DNA of 64,000 nucleotides from positions 1 to 64,000 of the forward strand of contig BGOK01000011.1 in the NCBI GenBank assembly GCA_003569205.1. Direction: 5' to 3'. The notes under the pieces are model-generated. The model was not told the DNA's origin and did not search any database. It saw nothing but the letters and a program-made list of their open reading frames with translations. This DNA comes from Verrucomicrobiota bacterium (GTDB lineage: Bacteria; Verrucomicrobiota; Verrucomicrobiia; Opitutales; UBA953). The translations under genes were made by a program, and so were the position numbers. Shown here in pieces: positions 9,146 through 20,580 of this stretch; within the stretch, counting starts at the first letter, position 1; every line of letters starts with the position of its first letter.

Positions 9146-11827
9146 ATGTCACCCGAATTTGAATCCTCCGCCGCTCGTCTCCGGCACTCCGCCCTGCAGC
9201 ATGGGTTGGCCGGGCAGGCGGCGCAGGAGGGGCCGGTGGTGCCACGGGCCAAAGCCTTTCTCCTGGAAGCTCGGGAGATTCAGTTGGCCGCGCATCGGGC
9301 GGGCCTTCCGGGTGATGAGGTCGCCAAACTTCGTTCCGATGCGATTGATATCGTCATCGATGCCCTGTACCTCCGCGCGGGACCGGCTGCCGCGAGCCTA
9401 ACGTTGGTGGCGACGGGTGGCTATGGTCGCGCTGAGCTTTGCCCGCTGAGCGATATCGACCTCTTGGTCTTGGTCCCGGCCCATACGGCAGAGACCAAGC
9501 AAGCGGTGGAAACGATTCTCTACCCGTTATGGGATGTCGGTCTAAAGGTCGGTCAATCAGTCCGCACGGTCGCCGAAGCCGCCGATTATGCCCGTAATGA
9601 CTTACACCTCCACGTCGCCTTACTCGAGACGCGTCTCCTGTGCGGCGAACGCTCGCAGTTTGCCCAGCTCGAAGTGCGATTGTCCGAACTTTTGAGCGGT
9701 GAGGCTTGGCAGCCCTTGGCTAAAGCCATCGTGGAGTCGCAACGTAAGCGTCGTGAAAAAGCCGGCGGTAGTGCCTACCTTCAGGAGCCCGACTTAAAGA
9801 ACGGGGTAGGGGCGCTCCGCGATGTCCAAGGTTGTGTTTGGCTGGCCCGCATCGCCCGCGGCGTCGCCGGACCGAGCGGCCTCGGTGCCACGGGTTTTCT
9901 ACCGACCTCCGACCTTGCCAAGTTCGAGCAAGCCCGGGCTTCGCTGCTGCGGCTGCGTTGTGAGCTCCATTTTCAGGTGACCCGTCCGACGGAGCAGCTT
10001 TCGCTCGAACGCCAAGACACGATTGCCGAAGGCTTGGGCTACCCAGGTGATTTGAAGTCCCGTATTGGTGCCTTGATGCGTGATTATTTTGACGCTGCCG
10101 ATCACGTCCGCCGTTGCTCGGAGATGGTCGAAGGTGCCGTGATGGGCGAGCCCGAGCCGGCGGGGTGGGGCGAGCCCATTTTGGTCGATGGCTTCCGTCT
10201 TGTGCCCGGCGGCACCGTCGCTGCCCAGCATCGCCTCGTCTTTGAAGAAGACCCCGGTCGCCTCGTCCGCCTCTTCCGTTTATGCCAAGTCCATGAGGCT
10301 CGCCCGGAGCGGGCCCTTTCCTTGTTGGTCCGCGAGCGGGCTCACCTGCTGACGGCCGATGTCGCCTACGCCGAGGAGTCTTGCAGCGCCCTGCGGGCAA
10401 TGCTGACCGAAGCGGGCCGCGTCTTCGGCGCCCTGCACGCGCTGCGTGAGCATGACCTACTTTACCGGCTTGTACCAGAGTTCGCTGGTTTACACTGCTT
10501 GGTGCAGTTCGAGTTCTATCACCGTTGGACAGCGGATGTGCATACGCTCCGTTGCTTGATGGAGTTAGACGAGATTTACGAAGGCAAGACCGAGGTCGAT
10601 CGGCGCTACCGCGAGGTCGTCTTAGGCTCGGAGGCACCCTCGTTCCTCTACGCCATCCTTTTCCTGCACGATATCGCCAAGGCGGGCGGCATCGCTGGAC
10701 ATGCCGAACGCGGCGTCCCTATTGCCGAGGTCGTGTTAGAGCGCCTGGGCTTCGACGCCCGCGAACGTGAAGTCGCTGCCGCGGTCATTCGCCACCATTT
10801 AATCATGGGTATCTACTGGCAACGCCATGACGTGGATGATCCCGCCAACATCGAGCGCTTTGCATCGATTGTCGGTGATGAACAGGTCCTGCGGAGCCTA
10901 TACGTGCACACTCGTTGCGATGCCCGCGCCACTTCGCCGGACCTTTGGACGAGCTTTAAGGATGGTCAGCATGGGACGCTCTATCGTCGCACCTTAGCCA
11001 AGCTCGCCGGTGAATCTGAAGCCGAGGCCGAAGTCGCGGCGACGGCCTTGCGCGAACAGACCGCGGAACTCTTAGCGGGGTCCGTGCCGGCGGATGAATT
11101 GGAGGCCCATTTCACCCAGATGCCTTCCGGGTATTTCCTGCACGTCGCGCCGGAGGATGCGGCGGTACACGTGGCGTTAATTCATCGCCTCATCGCCACC
11201 GTCGCCCACGAAGATGCCGAACAGTCGCTCCAGCCGATTGTGGAGTGGCACGACGACGTCGGCTCCGGCCAGTCCGTCGTCACCGTGGTGACGTGGGACC
11301 GCGCTGGCCTCTTTAGTCGCATGGCGGGGGCTTTCGCCGTAGCTGGCATCAACATCGTCTCCTGTCGCGCATTCTCGCGCGAGGACGACGTTGCGATCGA
11401 CTTCTTTAAAGTCGTCTTGCCGGTCGGCAAGGAACTCGGTGCCAAACAGAAGTTCGCCGTAGCCTTAGCCAGTTCTTTGGTCGGTGGCTACGACCTGATC
11501 GACGAAGTCGGCCAAGAGGAAGTCCAGGCCACGCTGACAGCCCCGCGGCGTAAGGCCTTTGTGCCACTCGCCGCTGAGGTCAGCGTCTATTACGAAGAAG
11601 CCTTGGGTCGGACGGTGGCTGAGGTGCAGTGTAATGACCGACTCGGCCTCTTGTTCCGGATAGGCTTGGTCATTCGTGGGGCGGGCTATGCGATTACCTT
11701 CGCGAATATTTCGACGGAACAAGGCTTTGCCTTGGATACCTTCTACCTGACCCCCGAACGTGGGCTGACGACGACCCCGCAAAGTCCCGAGGCCTTAGCG
11801 GACGGGCTCCGCCAGGTGGTTTCCTGA
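9146..11827 (+). CDS. glnD: [Protein-PII] uridylyltransferase, bifunctional
   Basis: NTase GGYGRAELCPLSDIDLLVL, HD domain LHDIAKAGG, two C-terminal ACT domains. Confidence 0.93.
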   Translation: MSPEFESSAARLRHSALQHGLAGQAAQEGPVVPRAKAFLLEAREIQLAAHRAGLPGDEVAKLRSDAIDIVIDALYLRAGPAAASLTLVATGGYGRAELCPLSDIDLLVLVPAHTAETKQAVETILYPLWDVGLKVGQSVRTVAEAADYARNDLHLHVALLETRLLCGERSQFAQLEVRLSELLSGEAWQPLAKAIVESQRKRREKAGGSAYLQEPDLKNGVGALRDVQGCVWLARIARGVAGPSGLGATGFLPTSDLAKFEQARASLLRLRCELHFQVTRPTEQLSLERQDTIAEGLGYPGDLKSRIGALMRDYFDAADHVRRCSEMVEGAVMGEPEPAGWGEPILVDGFRLVPGGTVAAQHRLVFEEDPGRLVRLFRLCQVHEARPERALSLLVRERAHLLTADVAYAEESCSALRAMLTEAGRVFGALHALREHDLLYRLVPEFAGLHCLVQFEFYHRWTADVHTLRCLMELDEIYEGKTEVDRRYREVVLGSEAPSFLYAILFLHDIAKAGGIAGHAERGVPIAEVVLERLGFDAREREVAAAVIRHHLIMGIYWQRHDVDDPANIERFASIVGDEQVLRSLYVHTRCDARATSPDLWTSFKDGQHGTLYRRTLAKLAGESEAEAEVAATALREQTAELLAGSVPADELEAHFTQMPSGYFLHVAPEDAAVHVALIHRLIATVAHEDAEQSLQPIVEWHDDVGSGQSVVTVVTWDRAGLFSRMAGAFAVAGINIVSCRAFSREDDVAIDFFKVVLPVGKELGAKQKFAVALASSLVGGYDLIDEVGQEEVQATLTAPRRKAFVPLAAEVSVYYEEALGRTVAEVQCNDRLGLLFRIGLVIRGAGYAITFANISTEQGFALDTFYLTPERGLTTTPQSPEALADGLRQVVS

Positions 11828-11885
11828 ATTAGGTCCCCCTTGCTTCGGCTGGAAAAAGGCTTAAGGCTATTCAGGTATCACCGCC

Positions 11886-12497
11886 ATGACCTCGAACCTC
11901 CTGCACTTAGGTCGTCTTTGCCTCGCGCTGACGGCTTGCCTTAGTCTCTCCGCCGCCGAAACCGCTGCCCCCGCTTCCAAGCCCATGACCACTCCTCCTA
12001 AACTCGAAAAGGCCACCTTCGGCGCCGGTTGCTTCTGGGGCGTCGAATACCAATACCGGAAGATTCCCGGTGTCAGTGAAGCCGTCTCCGGCTACAGCGG
12101 TGGTAAGACCGAGAACCCTACCTACCGGCAAATCTGCCAAGATAGTACCGGCCATGCCGAAGTCATCGAAGTCACCTTCGATCCGGCTAAAATCAGCTTC
12201 CGACAGTTGGTGGAATACTTTTTCCGGATGCATAACCCGACGCAGGTCGACCGCCAAGGCCCGGACGTAGGGGACCAATACCGTTCAGTGATTTTCTTCC
12301 ACTCGCCTGAGCAGAAGAAGGTCGCGGAAGAGGTGAAGGCCGCGTTGACTGCCGCGAAGGTCTTTGCCCAGCCCATCGCGACCAAAATCGAAGGCGCCCA
12401 GACTTTTTGGAAAGCCGAAGAATACCACCAGCGCTATTACGAGAAGAAGGGTGGCCGCCCGTATTGCCACCTGATCGAGTACGCTCCCGGCAAGTAA
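11886..12497 (+). CDS. msrA: Peptide-methionine (S)-S-oxide reductase
   Basis: FGAGCFWGVEYQYRKIPGVSEAVSGYSGG catalytic motif, signal peptide. Confidence 0.95.
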   Translation: MTSNLLHLGRLCLALTACLSLSAAETAAPASKPMTTPPKLEKATFGAGCFWGVEYQYRKIPGVSEAVSGYSGGKTENPTYRQICQDSTGHAEVIEVTFDPAKISFRQLVEYFFRMHNPTQVDRQGPDVGDQYRSVIFFHSPEQKKVAEEVKAALTAAKVFAQPIATKIEGAQTFWKAEEYHQRYYEKKGGRPYCHLIEYAPGK

Positions 12498-12502
12498 GCT
12501 CC

Positions 12503-13864
12503 GTGGGGGCCACGCATCACGGGTCGGACGCGTCTTTGCCGGGTTTCGGCCAGGCGGAGCCTAACCCTGAAATACCTGCCCGGCGTCGACCCATGGCGGC
12601 ACGCATGCGCCCGCGAAATCTCAGCGAGGTCGTGGGCCATGCCGCTTTGCTGGGGCCGAACGCATTGCTGCCCCGCCTAATCAAAGCCGACAACTTTGGC
12701 TCACTGCTATTTTACGGACCGCCGGGTTGCGGTAAGACCACGTTAGCCGAAGTGATTGCCGCCGAAACAGAATCCACCGTCGTGCGAGTCAACGCGGTGC
12801 TTTCGGGTACGCCAGAACTTCGCGAGGTCCTCGCAGAAGCCCGGCGTTCGCCTTCGCGTAAGACCGTCCTCGTGGTCGACGAGATCCATCGTTTCAATAA
12901 AGCGCAGCAGGACTTGCTCCTGCCCGACGTCGAAGCCGGCGTGGTGCGTCTCATCGGTTGCACGACGCATAATCCGGGACTCTACATCGTGCCGGCCTTG
13001 TTGAGCCGTAGTCATTTATTCCGGCTCGATCCGTTGGGCGTCGACGAGATTGCAGCCTTCCTCGGCACGGCCTTGGCGGATGCCGAACGCGGACTAGGTG
13101 CCTTGGGCATTAAGGCCTCGCCGGCGGTGCTACGCCAGGTGGCCGAAATGGCTTCGGGTGATTTGCGTCGCGCCTTGAACTGTCTCGAGACTTTGGTGCT
13201 GTCGGCTCCCGCCTTGGGGATGGTCACGGATGAGGCCGTCGGTGCGTTCGCCCGTGAACGTCGCATCCGTTACGATGATGGGGGCGACGACCATTACGAT
13301 ACCGCCTCGGCCTTTATTAAATCTGTCCGCGGGAGTGATCCCGATGCGGCGCTTTATTGGTTGTTCCTGATGTTGGCGGGTGGCGAAGAGCCCCGCTTCA
13401 TCGCCCGCCGGCTCGTGATTTGCGCTTCCGAGGACGTCGGGTTGGCCGATTCCCGAGCCTTGGGTATCGCCACGGCCGCTTTTCAGGCCTGCGAAATGGT
13501 GGGCCTACCCGAGTGCGAGTATGCCTTAGCGCATGCGACGCTCTTCCTCGCCTTAGCTCCGAAGAGCAACAGCACGACGCTGGCCATCGCGGCGGCGAAG
13601 GAAGCCGTCCGCTCCCAGCCTCGGCAAGAAGTGCCGTTACATCTCAAGGACGCCCACAACGCTTTTAATAAAGGTCAAGGGAACGGCGGTACTTACCAAT
13701 ACAGCCACGATTACTTGGATGGGATCAGCGGGCAGGATTACCTGAGTAAGCCACTCTCGCTCTATCAGCCCGTCGCGGCGGGGGCGGAAGCGGGCCTCGC
13801 GGAGCGCTTAGCGCACTTGCGGAAACTTAAAGAAGCAATCCGCTCGCGCGGAGGTCGCCCGTGA
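12503..13864 (+). CDS. rarA: Replication-associated recombination protein A (RarA/MgsA AAA+ ATPase)
   Basis: ARMRPRNLSEVVGHAALLG, FYGPPGCGKTTLAEVIA, VDEIHRFNKAQQD, C-terminal NKGQGNGGTYQYSHDY; GTG 12503 is a plausible start, exact start uncertain. Confidence 0.92.
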   Translation: MGATHHGSDASLPGFGQAEPNPEIPARRRPMAARMRPRNLSEVVGHAALLGPNALLPRLIKADNFGSLLFYGPPGCGKTTLAEVIAAETESTVVRVNAVLSGTPELREVLAEARRSPSRKTVLVVDEIHRFNKAQQDLLLPDVEAGVVRLIGCTTHNPGLYIVPALLSRSHLFRLDPLGVDEIAAFLGTALADAERGLGALGIKASPAVLRQVAEMASGDLRRALNCLETLVLSAPALGMVTDEAVGAFARERRIRYDDGGDDHYDTASAFIKSVRGSDPDAALYWLFLMLAGGEEPRFIARRLVICASEDVGLADSRALGIATAAFQACEMVGLPECEYALAHATLFLALAPKSNSTTLAIAAAKEAVRSQPRQEVPLHLKDAHNAFNKGQGNGGTYQYSHDYLDGISGQDYLSKPLSLYQPVAAGAEAGLAERLAHLRKLKEAIRSRGGRP

Positions 13865-14877
13865 GCAAGGTCGCTCCGCGGCTGCCTTGGTTTGGGCCGG
13901 GCCGTTTTCCTTTGTACCTTGCTCCGATGGCTCGGCATACCGACGTCGCTTTCCGTCAGCTATGTAAAGAGCAGGGGGCGGACGTCATGGTCAGCGAGTT
14001 CGTCCAATCGGAAGCTCTCATCCGTGGTAACGCCAAGGCATGGGAGATGGTCGACTTCACGGAGACCCAACGCCCTATGGGGGTCCAGATCTTCGGGGCG
14101 ACCCCGGCCTCCATGGCCCAGGCCGCCCGGCAAGTCTGCGATCGGGTCCGCCCCGACTTCCTTGACCTCAATTTTGGCTGCCCGGCCCATAAAGTCATCG
14201 AGCAGAACGCCGGCTCTGGCCTCCTCCGCTGCCCGGCGCTCCTCTACGACCTCGTCAAAGCGGTCAAAGACGCCATTCCCGACGTCCCTTTGACGGCTAA
14301 GATGCGTCTGGGTTGGGATTATGAGTCCGTGGTCGCGGTGGAAGTGGCCGTTCGGCTCGAGCAATTAGGCGTCGAAGCCATCGCCGTGCATGGCCGGACG
14401 AAAGAGCAGGGCTACTCGGGCGAAGCTCATTGGGGTTATATTGCCCAAGTGGCCGCTGCCGTTTCTATCCCGGTGACGGGTAATGGGGACGTTAAGGACG
14501 GCGTATCGGCGAAGCGTCGGCGCGACGAGAGTGGCGTCTCCGGCCTCATGATTGGGCGGGCGGCACTTTCGAATCCTTGGATCTTTAATGAAATCAAGGC
14601 GGCCTTGGCGGGGCAGGGTGAGATTACCCCTGTCATTACTGCTCAGAAACGTTGGGATGCCATCATCCGCCTTTCGGAGCTGACCTTAGAAGTCCATGCC
14701 TCTCGGCTAGGTTCGCGTGATGTGCGTTGGATGTTGGATCGTCTGCATCCGTTGACGCATGGACTGCCAGGTTCGCGAAAAATCCGTGACCGGATGAGGG
14801 GCTGTCTCTCGCTGGATGACCTTCGGTATCTGCGCGACGAACACCTCGCGGAGTTATCGGTGACAGGATTGAGTTGA
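13861..14877 (+). CDS. dus: tRNA-dihydrouridine synthase (DusB-like)
   Basis: LAPMARHTDVAFRQLCKEQGADVMVSEF, DLNFGCPAHKV, VHGRTKEQGYSG; GTGA overlap with rarA stop. Confidence 0.92.
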   Translation: MSKVAPRLPWFGPGRFPLYLAPMARHTDVAFRQLCKEQGADVMVSEFVQSEALIRGNAKAWEMVDFTETQRPMGVQIFGATPASMAQAARQVCDRVRPDFLDLNFGCPAHKVIEQNAGSGLLRCPALLYDLVKAVKDAIPDVPLTAKMRLGWDYESVVAVEVAVRLEQLGVEAIAVHGRTKEQGYSGEAHWGYIAQVAAAVSIPVTGNGDVKDGVSAKRRRDESGVSGLMIGRAALSNPWIFNEIKAALAGQGEITPVITAQKRWDAIIRLSELTLEVHASRLGSRDVRWMLDRLHPLTHGLPGSRKIRDRMRGCLSLDDLRYLRDEHLAELSVTGLS

Positions 14878-15254
14878 TTTTGCAGGGCTTCGACACGCGT
14901 TCGTCACACGTGCAATAAAAACCTCATTTTCTTACTCGCAGGCCCCCTGTTAATAACCTGTGCAGGGCTTGCTCTTGTGACGTCGTAAAGGCCGCCCATC
15001 AACAGGGTCGTATTCGCACCCGCGGATCACATCACCCCGCCTCTTTCCCCAAGCGCTTTAACCAGGCGTTGAATTAACAAAACAAACCATTAATAGGCAA
15101 CGACTTGCAAATAGACAATTCCGAGTCAAACTCGGGAAAACTCGCAGGTGCTCGTCGGACCCTCAGGTGGTCATTCGAACTTTTAACACATTTTAACAAC
15201 TTTCAGGCTTTAAAAGCGCCTGTGAACAACCTTTCTCAACCTTCCCCTTTCCTC
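14878..15254. other. Possible replication origin region upstream of dnaA
   Basis: Long AT-richer intergenic gap before dnaA; three 9-mers one mismatch from TTWTNCACA (14948-14956, 15182-15190, 15221-15229); tandem TTTTAACA decamers at 15181-15200. Confidence 0.35.
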
Positions 15255-16616
15255 ATGGCCAGCCCCGTCAGTCACCTTTCCCTTTGGGAGACCGCAAAAA
15301 GCGAGCTCCGTATCAAGTTCTCCGCTACCGACTATGATACTTGGATCTCCTCCTTGAATCCCATCAGCATCGTCGATGGCAATGTCCTGCTCATCGAAGC
15401 GCCGACCGTGCTTTCCGAAGCTTGGGTGAACAGTAACTACGGTGAATTACTCCGTCGCGTGCTGACCCTCGTCGCTGGCCGTAGCATGGAGTACCGTCTG
15501 ACGGCCGCCGCGGGCGATACCCGTGCGCAGGCTAATGAAGAAGTCGTTGTCTCCCGGCCTTCGCGTCACACCGCGGCCGCACCGGCTCCCGCCATCAAGA
15601 GCTCGAACACTTTTGAGAATTTTATTGTTGGTCCAGAAAACGAGATGGCCCACGGCGCCTCGCTCGCCGTCGCCAAGGAACCCGGCAGCAACTACAACCC
15701 GCTCTTCATCCATGGTCCGACTGGCCTGGGTAAGACGCACCTGATGCATGCCATTGCGCACTCCGTCTACGCCGCCAACCCGAAGGCCCGTATTGCTTAC
15801 ATTTCTTCCGAGACCTTTACGAACGAGTTCATTCAGGCGCTACAGGCCGGGAATATCGCCGCCTTCCGTCGTCGTTACCGTGAACTCGATCTGCTCCTGA
15901 TCGACGACATTCATTTCCTCGCCGGCAAGGAATCGACCCAAGACGAGTTCTTCCATACCTTCAACGAGCTCCATAACTGCCACAAGCAGGTTGTCCTCAC
16001 GAGCGACCGCCCCGCTTCCGAAATCGCGAAGCTTCAGGAGCGCCTCGTTTCCCGCTTTCAGTGGGGCATGGTCGCTTCGATTCAGGCCCCTGGCCTCGAG
16101 ACCCGCACCGCCATCCTGCACAAGAAGGCTCAGGCCCGCGGCCTCGAACTTACCCCAGAAATCGCTGATTTCATGGCTTCGCGCATTGCCCGCAATGTCC
16201 GTAACCTCGAAGGCGCCATCACCCGTATTTCTGGTCTGACGGGCATGGTCCGCAAGCCGCTGGACCTCGTCCAGGTTGAGAAGCTGCTCCATGACATTCT
16301 CGTCGAGGAGGCCAGCCACACCCTCACGGCCGAAGTGATTCAGCGTAAGGTCGCGGAACACTACCGCATCCAGATGTCCGACATGACGTCCAAGCGCCGC
16401 ATGCAGAATATCGCCTTCCCTCGCCAAGTCGCGATGTACCTCACGACACAGTTGACGGGTATGTCCCTCGTTTCCATCGGCGGTGCCTTTGGTGGCCGCG
16501 ACCATGGTACCGTTATCCACGCCCGTAAGACGGTCGTGAATCAAATGGAGGTGGATCCGAATGTTCGCCGCACGGTCGAGTACCTGCGCGCGCAGCTTTC
16601 GACCAACCGGGCCTAA
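15255..16616 (+). CDS. dnaA: Chromosomal replication initiator DnaA
   Basis: NPLFIHGPTGLGKTHLMHAIAH, LLIDDIHFLAGKESTQDEFFHTFN, C-terminal GGAFGGRDHGTVIHARK DnaA-box binding motif; ATG 15255 preferred. Confidence 0.96.
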   Translation: MASPVSHLSLWETAKSELRIKFSATDYDTWISSLNPISIVDGNVLLIEAPTVLSEAWVNSNYGELLRRVLTLVAGRSMEYRLTAAAGDTRAQANEEVVVSRPSRHTAAAPAPAIKSSNTFENFIVGPENEMAHGASLAVAKEPGSNYNPLFIHGPTGLGKTHLMHAIAHSVYAANPKARIAYISSETFTNEFIQALQAGNIAAFRRRYRELDLLLIDDIHFLAGKESTQDEFFHTFNELHNCHKQVVLTSDRPASEIAKLQERLVSRFQWGMVASIQAPGLETRTAILHKKAQARGLELTPEIADFMASRIARNVRNLEGAITRISGLTGMVRKPLDLVQVEKLLHDILVEEASHTLTAEVIQRKVAEHYRIQMSDMTSKRRMQNIAFPRQVAMYLTTQLTGMSLVSIGGAFGGRDHGTVIHARKTVVNQMEVDPNVRRTVEYLRAQLSTNRA

Positions 16617-16637
16617 ACTTTTCAGTGTGCGATGCAC

Positions 16638-16670
16638 GCAGCCTGACCTTGGTGGGTCAGGCTGCTTTAT
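16638..16670 (+). terminator. Intrinsic terminator after dnaA
   Basis: 11-bp stem GCAGCCTGACC-TTGGTG-GGTCAGGCTGC followed by TTTATTT. Confidence 0.88.
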
Positions 16671-16687
16671 TTACGGCTGGACCGCGG

Positions 16688-17422
16688 TCAGCCCAAGAGG
16701 GCTTTGACTTGGGCCACGCGAGCCGAGTCGGCGACGGGAATCGCATCGGCCGGCCAGTCGGGCGCGGCCCCGAGCGAAACGCTAGGCGGACGGACGGTCA
16801 TGCGCGTGCCCTGTATGCCCCGTAGCGAGGCATGGACTTCGCGGACGCCCGTGCGGTGCACCAGTTCGGCGACATTGGTTTCGCTGACGCCGCCGCCGGC
16901 TAAAATAACGCAGCGTTCGCCCGCTTGCTGTACGAGCCGGGCGATGACCGCCGCTCCCGCGAGGGCGTTGGGGGCTTGGCCCGAGGTCAGTACGCGGTGG
17001 CAGCCCGCGGCGATCACGGCTTCCAAGGCGGCGGAAGGGTCGGCGGCCCAGTCAAAGGCTCGGTGAAAGGTGACGGACATCCCGGCGGCCGCTTGGACGA
17101 GCGTACGGGTGCGTTCGACGTCCACCGTGGCATCGGACTTAAGGAGGCCGAAGACGACCCCGTCCGCCCCCGCCGCCTTAGCGATGGCGATTTCGCGCAG
17201 CATGATATGGAACTCGGCGTCCGTGTAGAGGAAGTCGCCGCCCCGCGGGCGAATCATGACGTGGAGCTTGAGGCCCGGGAGGGCTCGGGTGGCCTCAAGG
17301 GTCCCTAAGCTCGGCGTGGTACCGCCCTCGGCGGTGTTTTCGCAAAGTTCAACGCGGTCGGCGCCACCTTGTTGGGCAGCAAGTGCCGAGGCGTAGGAGT
17401 AGGCGACGATTTCGAGCAACAT
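16688..17422 (-). CDS. cutC: Copper homeostasis protein CutC
   Basis: MLLEIVAYSYASALAAQQGGADRVELCENTAEGGTTPS, HVMIRPRGGDFLY, VTFHRAFD. Confidence 0.94.
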   Translation of the reverse strand: MLLEIVAYSYASALAAQQGGADRVELCENTAEGGTTPSLGTLEATRALPGLKLHVMIRPRGGDFLYTDAEFHIMLREIAIAKAAGADGVVFGLLKSDATVDVERTRTLVQAAAGMSVTFHRAFDWAADPSAALEAVIAAGCHRVLTSGQAPNALAGAAVIARLVQQAGERCVILAGGGVSETNVAELVHRTGVREVHASLRGIQGTRMTVRPPSVSLGAAPDWPADAIPVADSARVAQVKALLG

Positions 17423-17560
17423 GGGCGGGAGAGGGGGACCGGAGAGGGAGTAAGCCGTCCCCGGCTCGGTGGCAAGCGAGGGTCGACTCGCTAACCTATA
17501 AACCCTCTTGCTACTTCAAACCCTGCCAGCATTGATGTGGGCGTTCCTTGTTCGTTTTTC

Positions 17561-19596
<2,036 letters not shown>

Positions 19597-19603
19597 GAGG
19601 TAA

Positions 19604-19645
19604 TAGGGGATAGTGGGTAGGGGGTAGGGGATAGGGGATAGGGGG
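19604..19645 (+). repeat. Heptanucleotide array, G-rich arm (6 in-phase units)
   Basis: TAGGGGA TAGTGGG TAGGGGG TAGGGGA TAGGGGA TAGGGGG. Confidence 0.95.
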
Positions 19646-19664
19646 TGGCTCGATGCCATTACGG

Positions 19665-19710
19665 CCTTCCCCCCTTTCCCATCCCCTATGACCTATCCCC
19701 TAGCCCCGTA
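19665..19710 (-). repeat. Heptanucleotide array, inverted arm
   Basis: Reverse complement reads ..CTAGGGGATAGGTCATAGGGGATGGGAAAGGGGGGAAGG (TAGGGGA TAGGTCA TAGGGGA TGGGAAA ..). Confidence 0.85.
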
Positions 19711-19715
19711 TTTCC

Positions 19716-20516
19716 ATGTCACCTTCGAAGAAATCCTCCACCGCTTGGTATGACTCGCCGTTATACTACGATATCGTCTATGCGGACTACACGAAGAAGG
19801 AGTCACGATTCATCGAAGGCATCGTTCAGCGCCATTGCCCGCAGATCAAGGGGCCGTTACGCGTGCTCGAGCCCGCCTGCGGTTCCGGGCGTCTGCTCGA
19901 GTCCATGGCGCTACGCGGTCATCATGTCGCTGGCTTTGACCTCAATCGCCATCAAGTCGCCTACGCCCAAAAACGCCTCAAGGCCAAGGGGCTAGCGGTG
20001 AAAGTCTGGCGCGATGGGCTCGAGGATTTTTCCTTACCCAAGGGGCAGCCTTATGACGTCGCCCATTGCTTCGTCAGTACCTTCAAATATGTCCGCACCG
20101 AACGCGGCGCGGTTGCCTCCCTGCGTCGTATGGCGAAGGCTTTACGCCCCGGTGGTCTTTGCCTGATTGGCATTCACCTGACCGATTATGCCAAGAACCC
20201 TCCTGACCATGAGCGCTGGGCGGGGCGTCGGCAGGGTATCCGGGTCGTGAGTGATACCTGGTCTGCACCCGCGGTCCGGACGCGCCGGACGGAGGCCATG
20301 CGGACACGCATGAAGATCACGCAGGACGGCAAGACATGGGAGGAAGAGACCCATTGGAAGTTTCGGACGTATTCGCCCACCGAGGTCCGGAGTCTCTTGG
20401 CTCAGGTACCAGAGCTGAAGTTGGTCGTCTGCCATGACTTCCATTATGACCTTGAGTCGACCCGCCCGCTCAAGGCCGACTATTCGGATATCATTCTAGT
20501 CCTGAAGAAGCGCTGA
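19716..20516 (+). CDS. Class I SAM-dependent methyltransferase
   Basis: VLEPACGSGRLLESMALRGHHVAGFDLN SAM motif I; LRPGGLCLIGIH. Confidence 0.85.
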   Translation: MSPSKKSSTAWYDSPLYYDIVYADYTKKESRFIEGIVQRHCPQIKGPLRVLEPACGSGRLLESMALRGHHVAGFDLNRHQVAYAQKRLKAKGLAVKVWRDGLEDFSLPKGQPYDVAHCFVSTFKYVRTERGAVASLRRMAKALRPGGLCLIGIHLTDYAKNPPDHERWAGRRQGIRVVSDTWSAPAVRTRRTEAMRTRMKITQDGKTWEEETHWKFRTYSPTEVRSLLAQVPELKLVVCHDFHYDLESTRPLKADYSDIILVLKKR

Positions 20517-20580
20517 GCGGTCGGGCTGTTGGGGCTATCTATACCTTGTCCTTTAGGTTAAAGGCCCTTACAACCGAGGG

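Noticed and set aside
9720-10637. 305-aa minus-strand ORF inside glnD
   Set aside because: Arg/Pro-rich low-complexity antisense translation; glnD is unambiguous.
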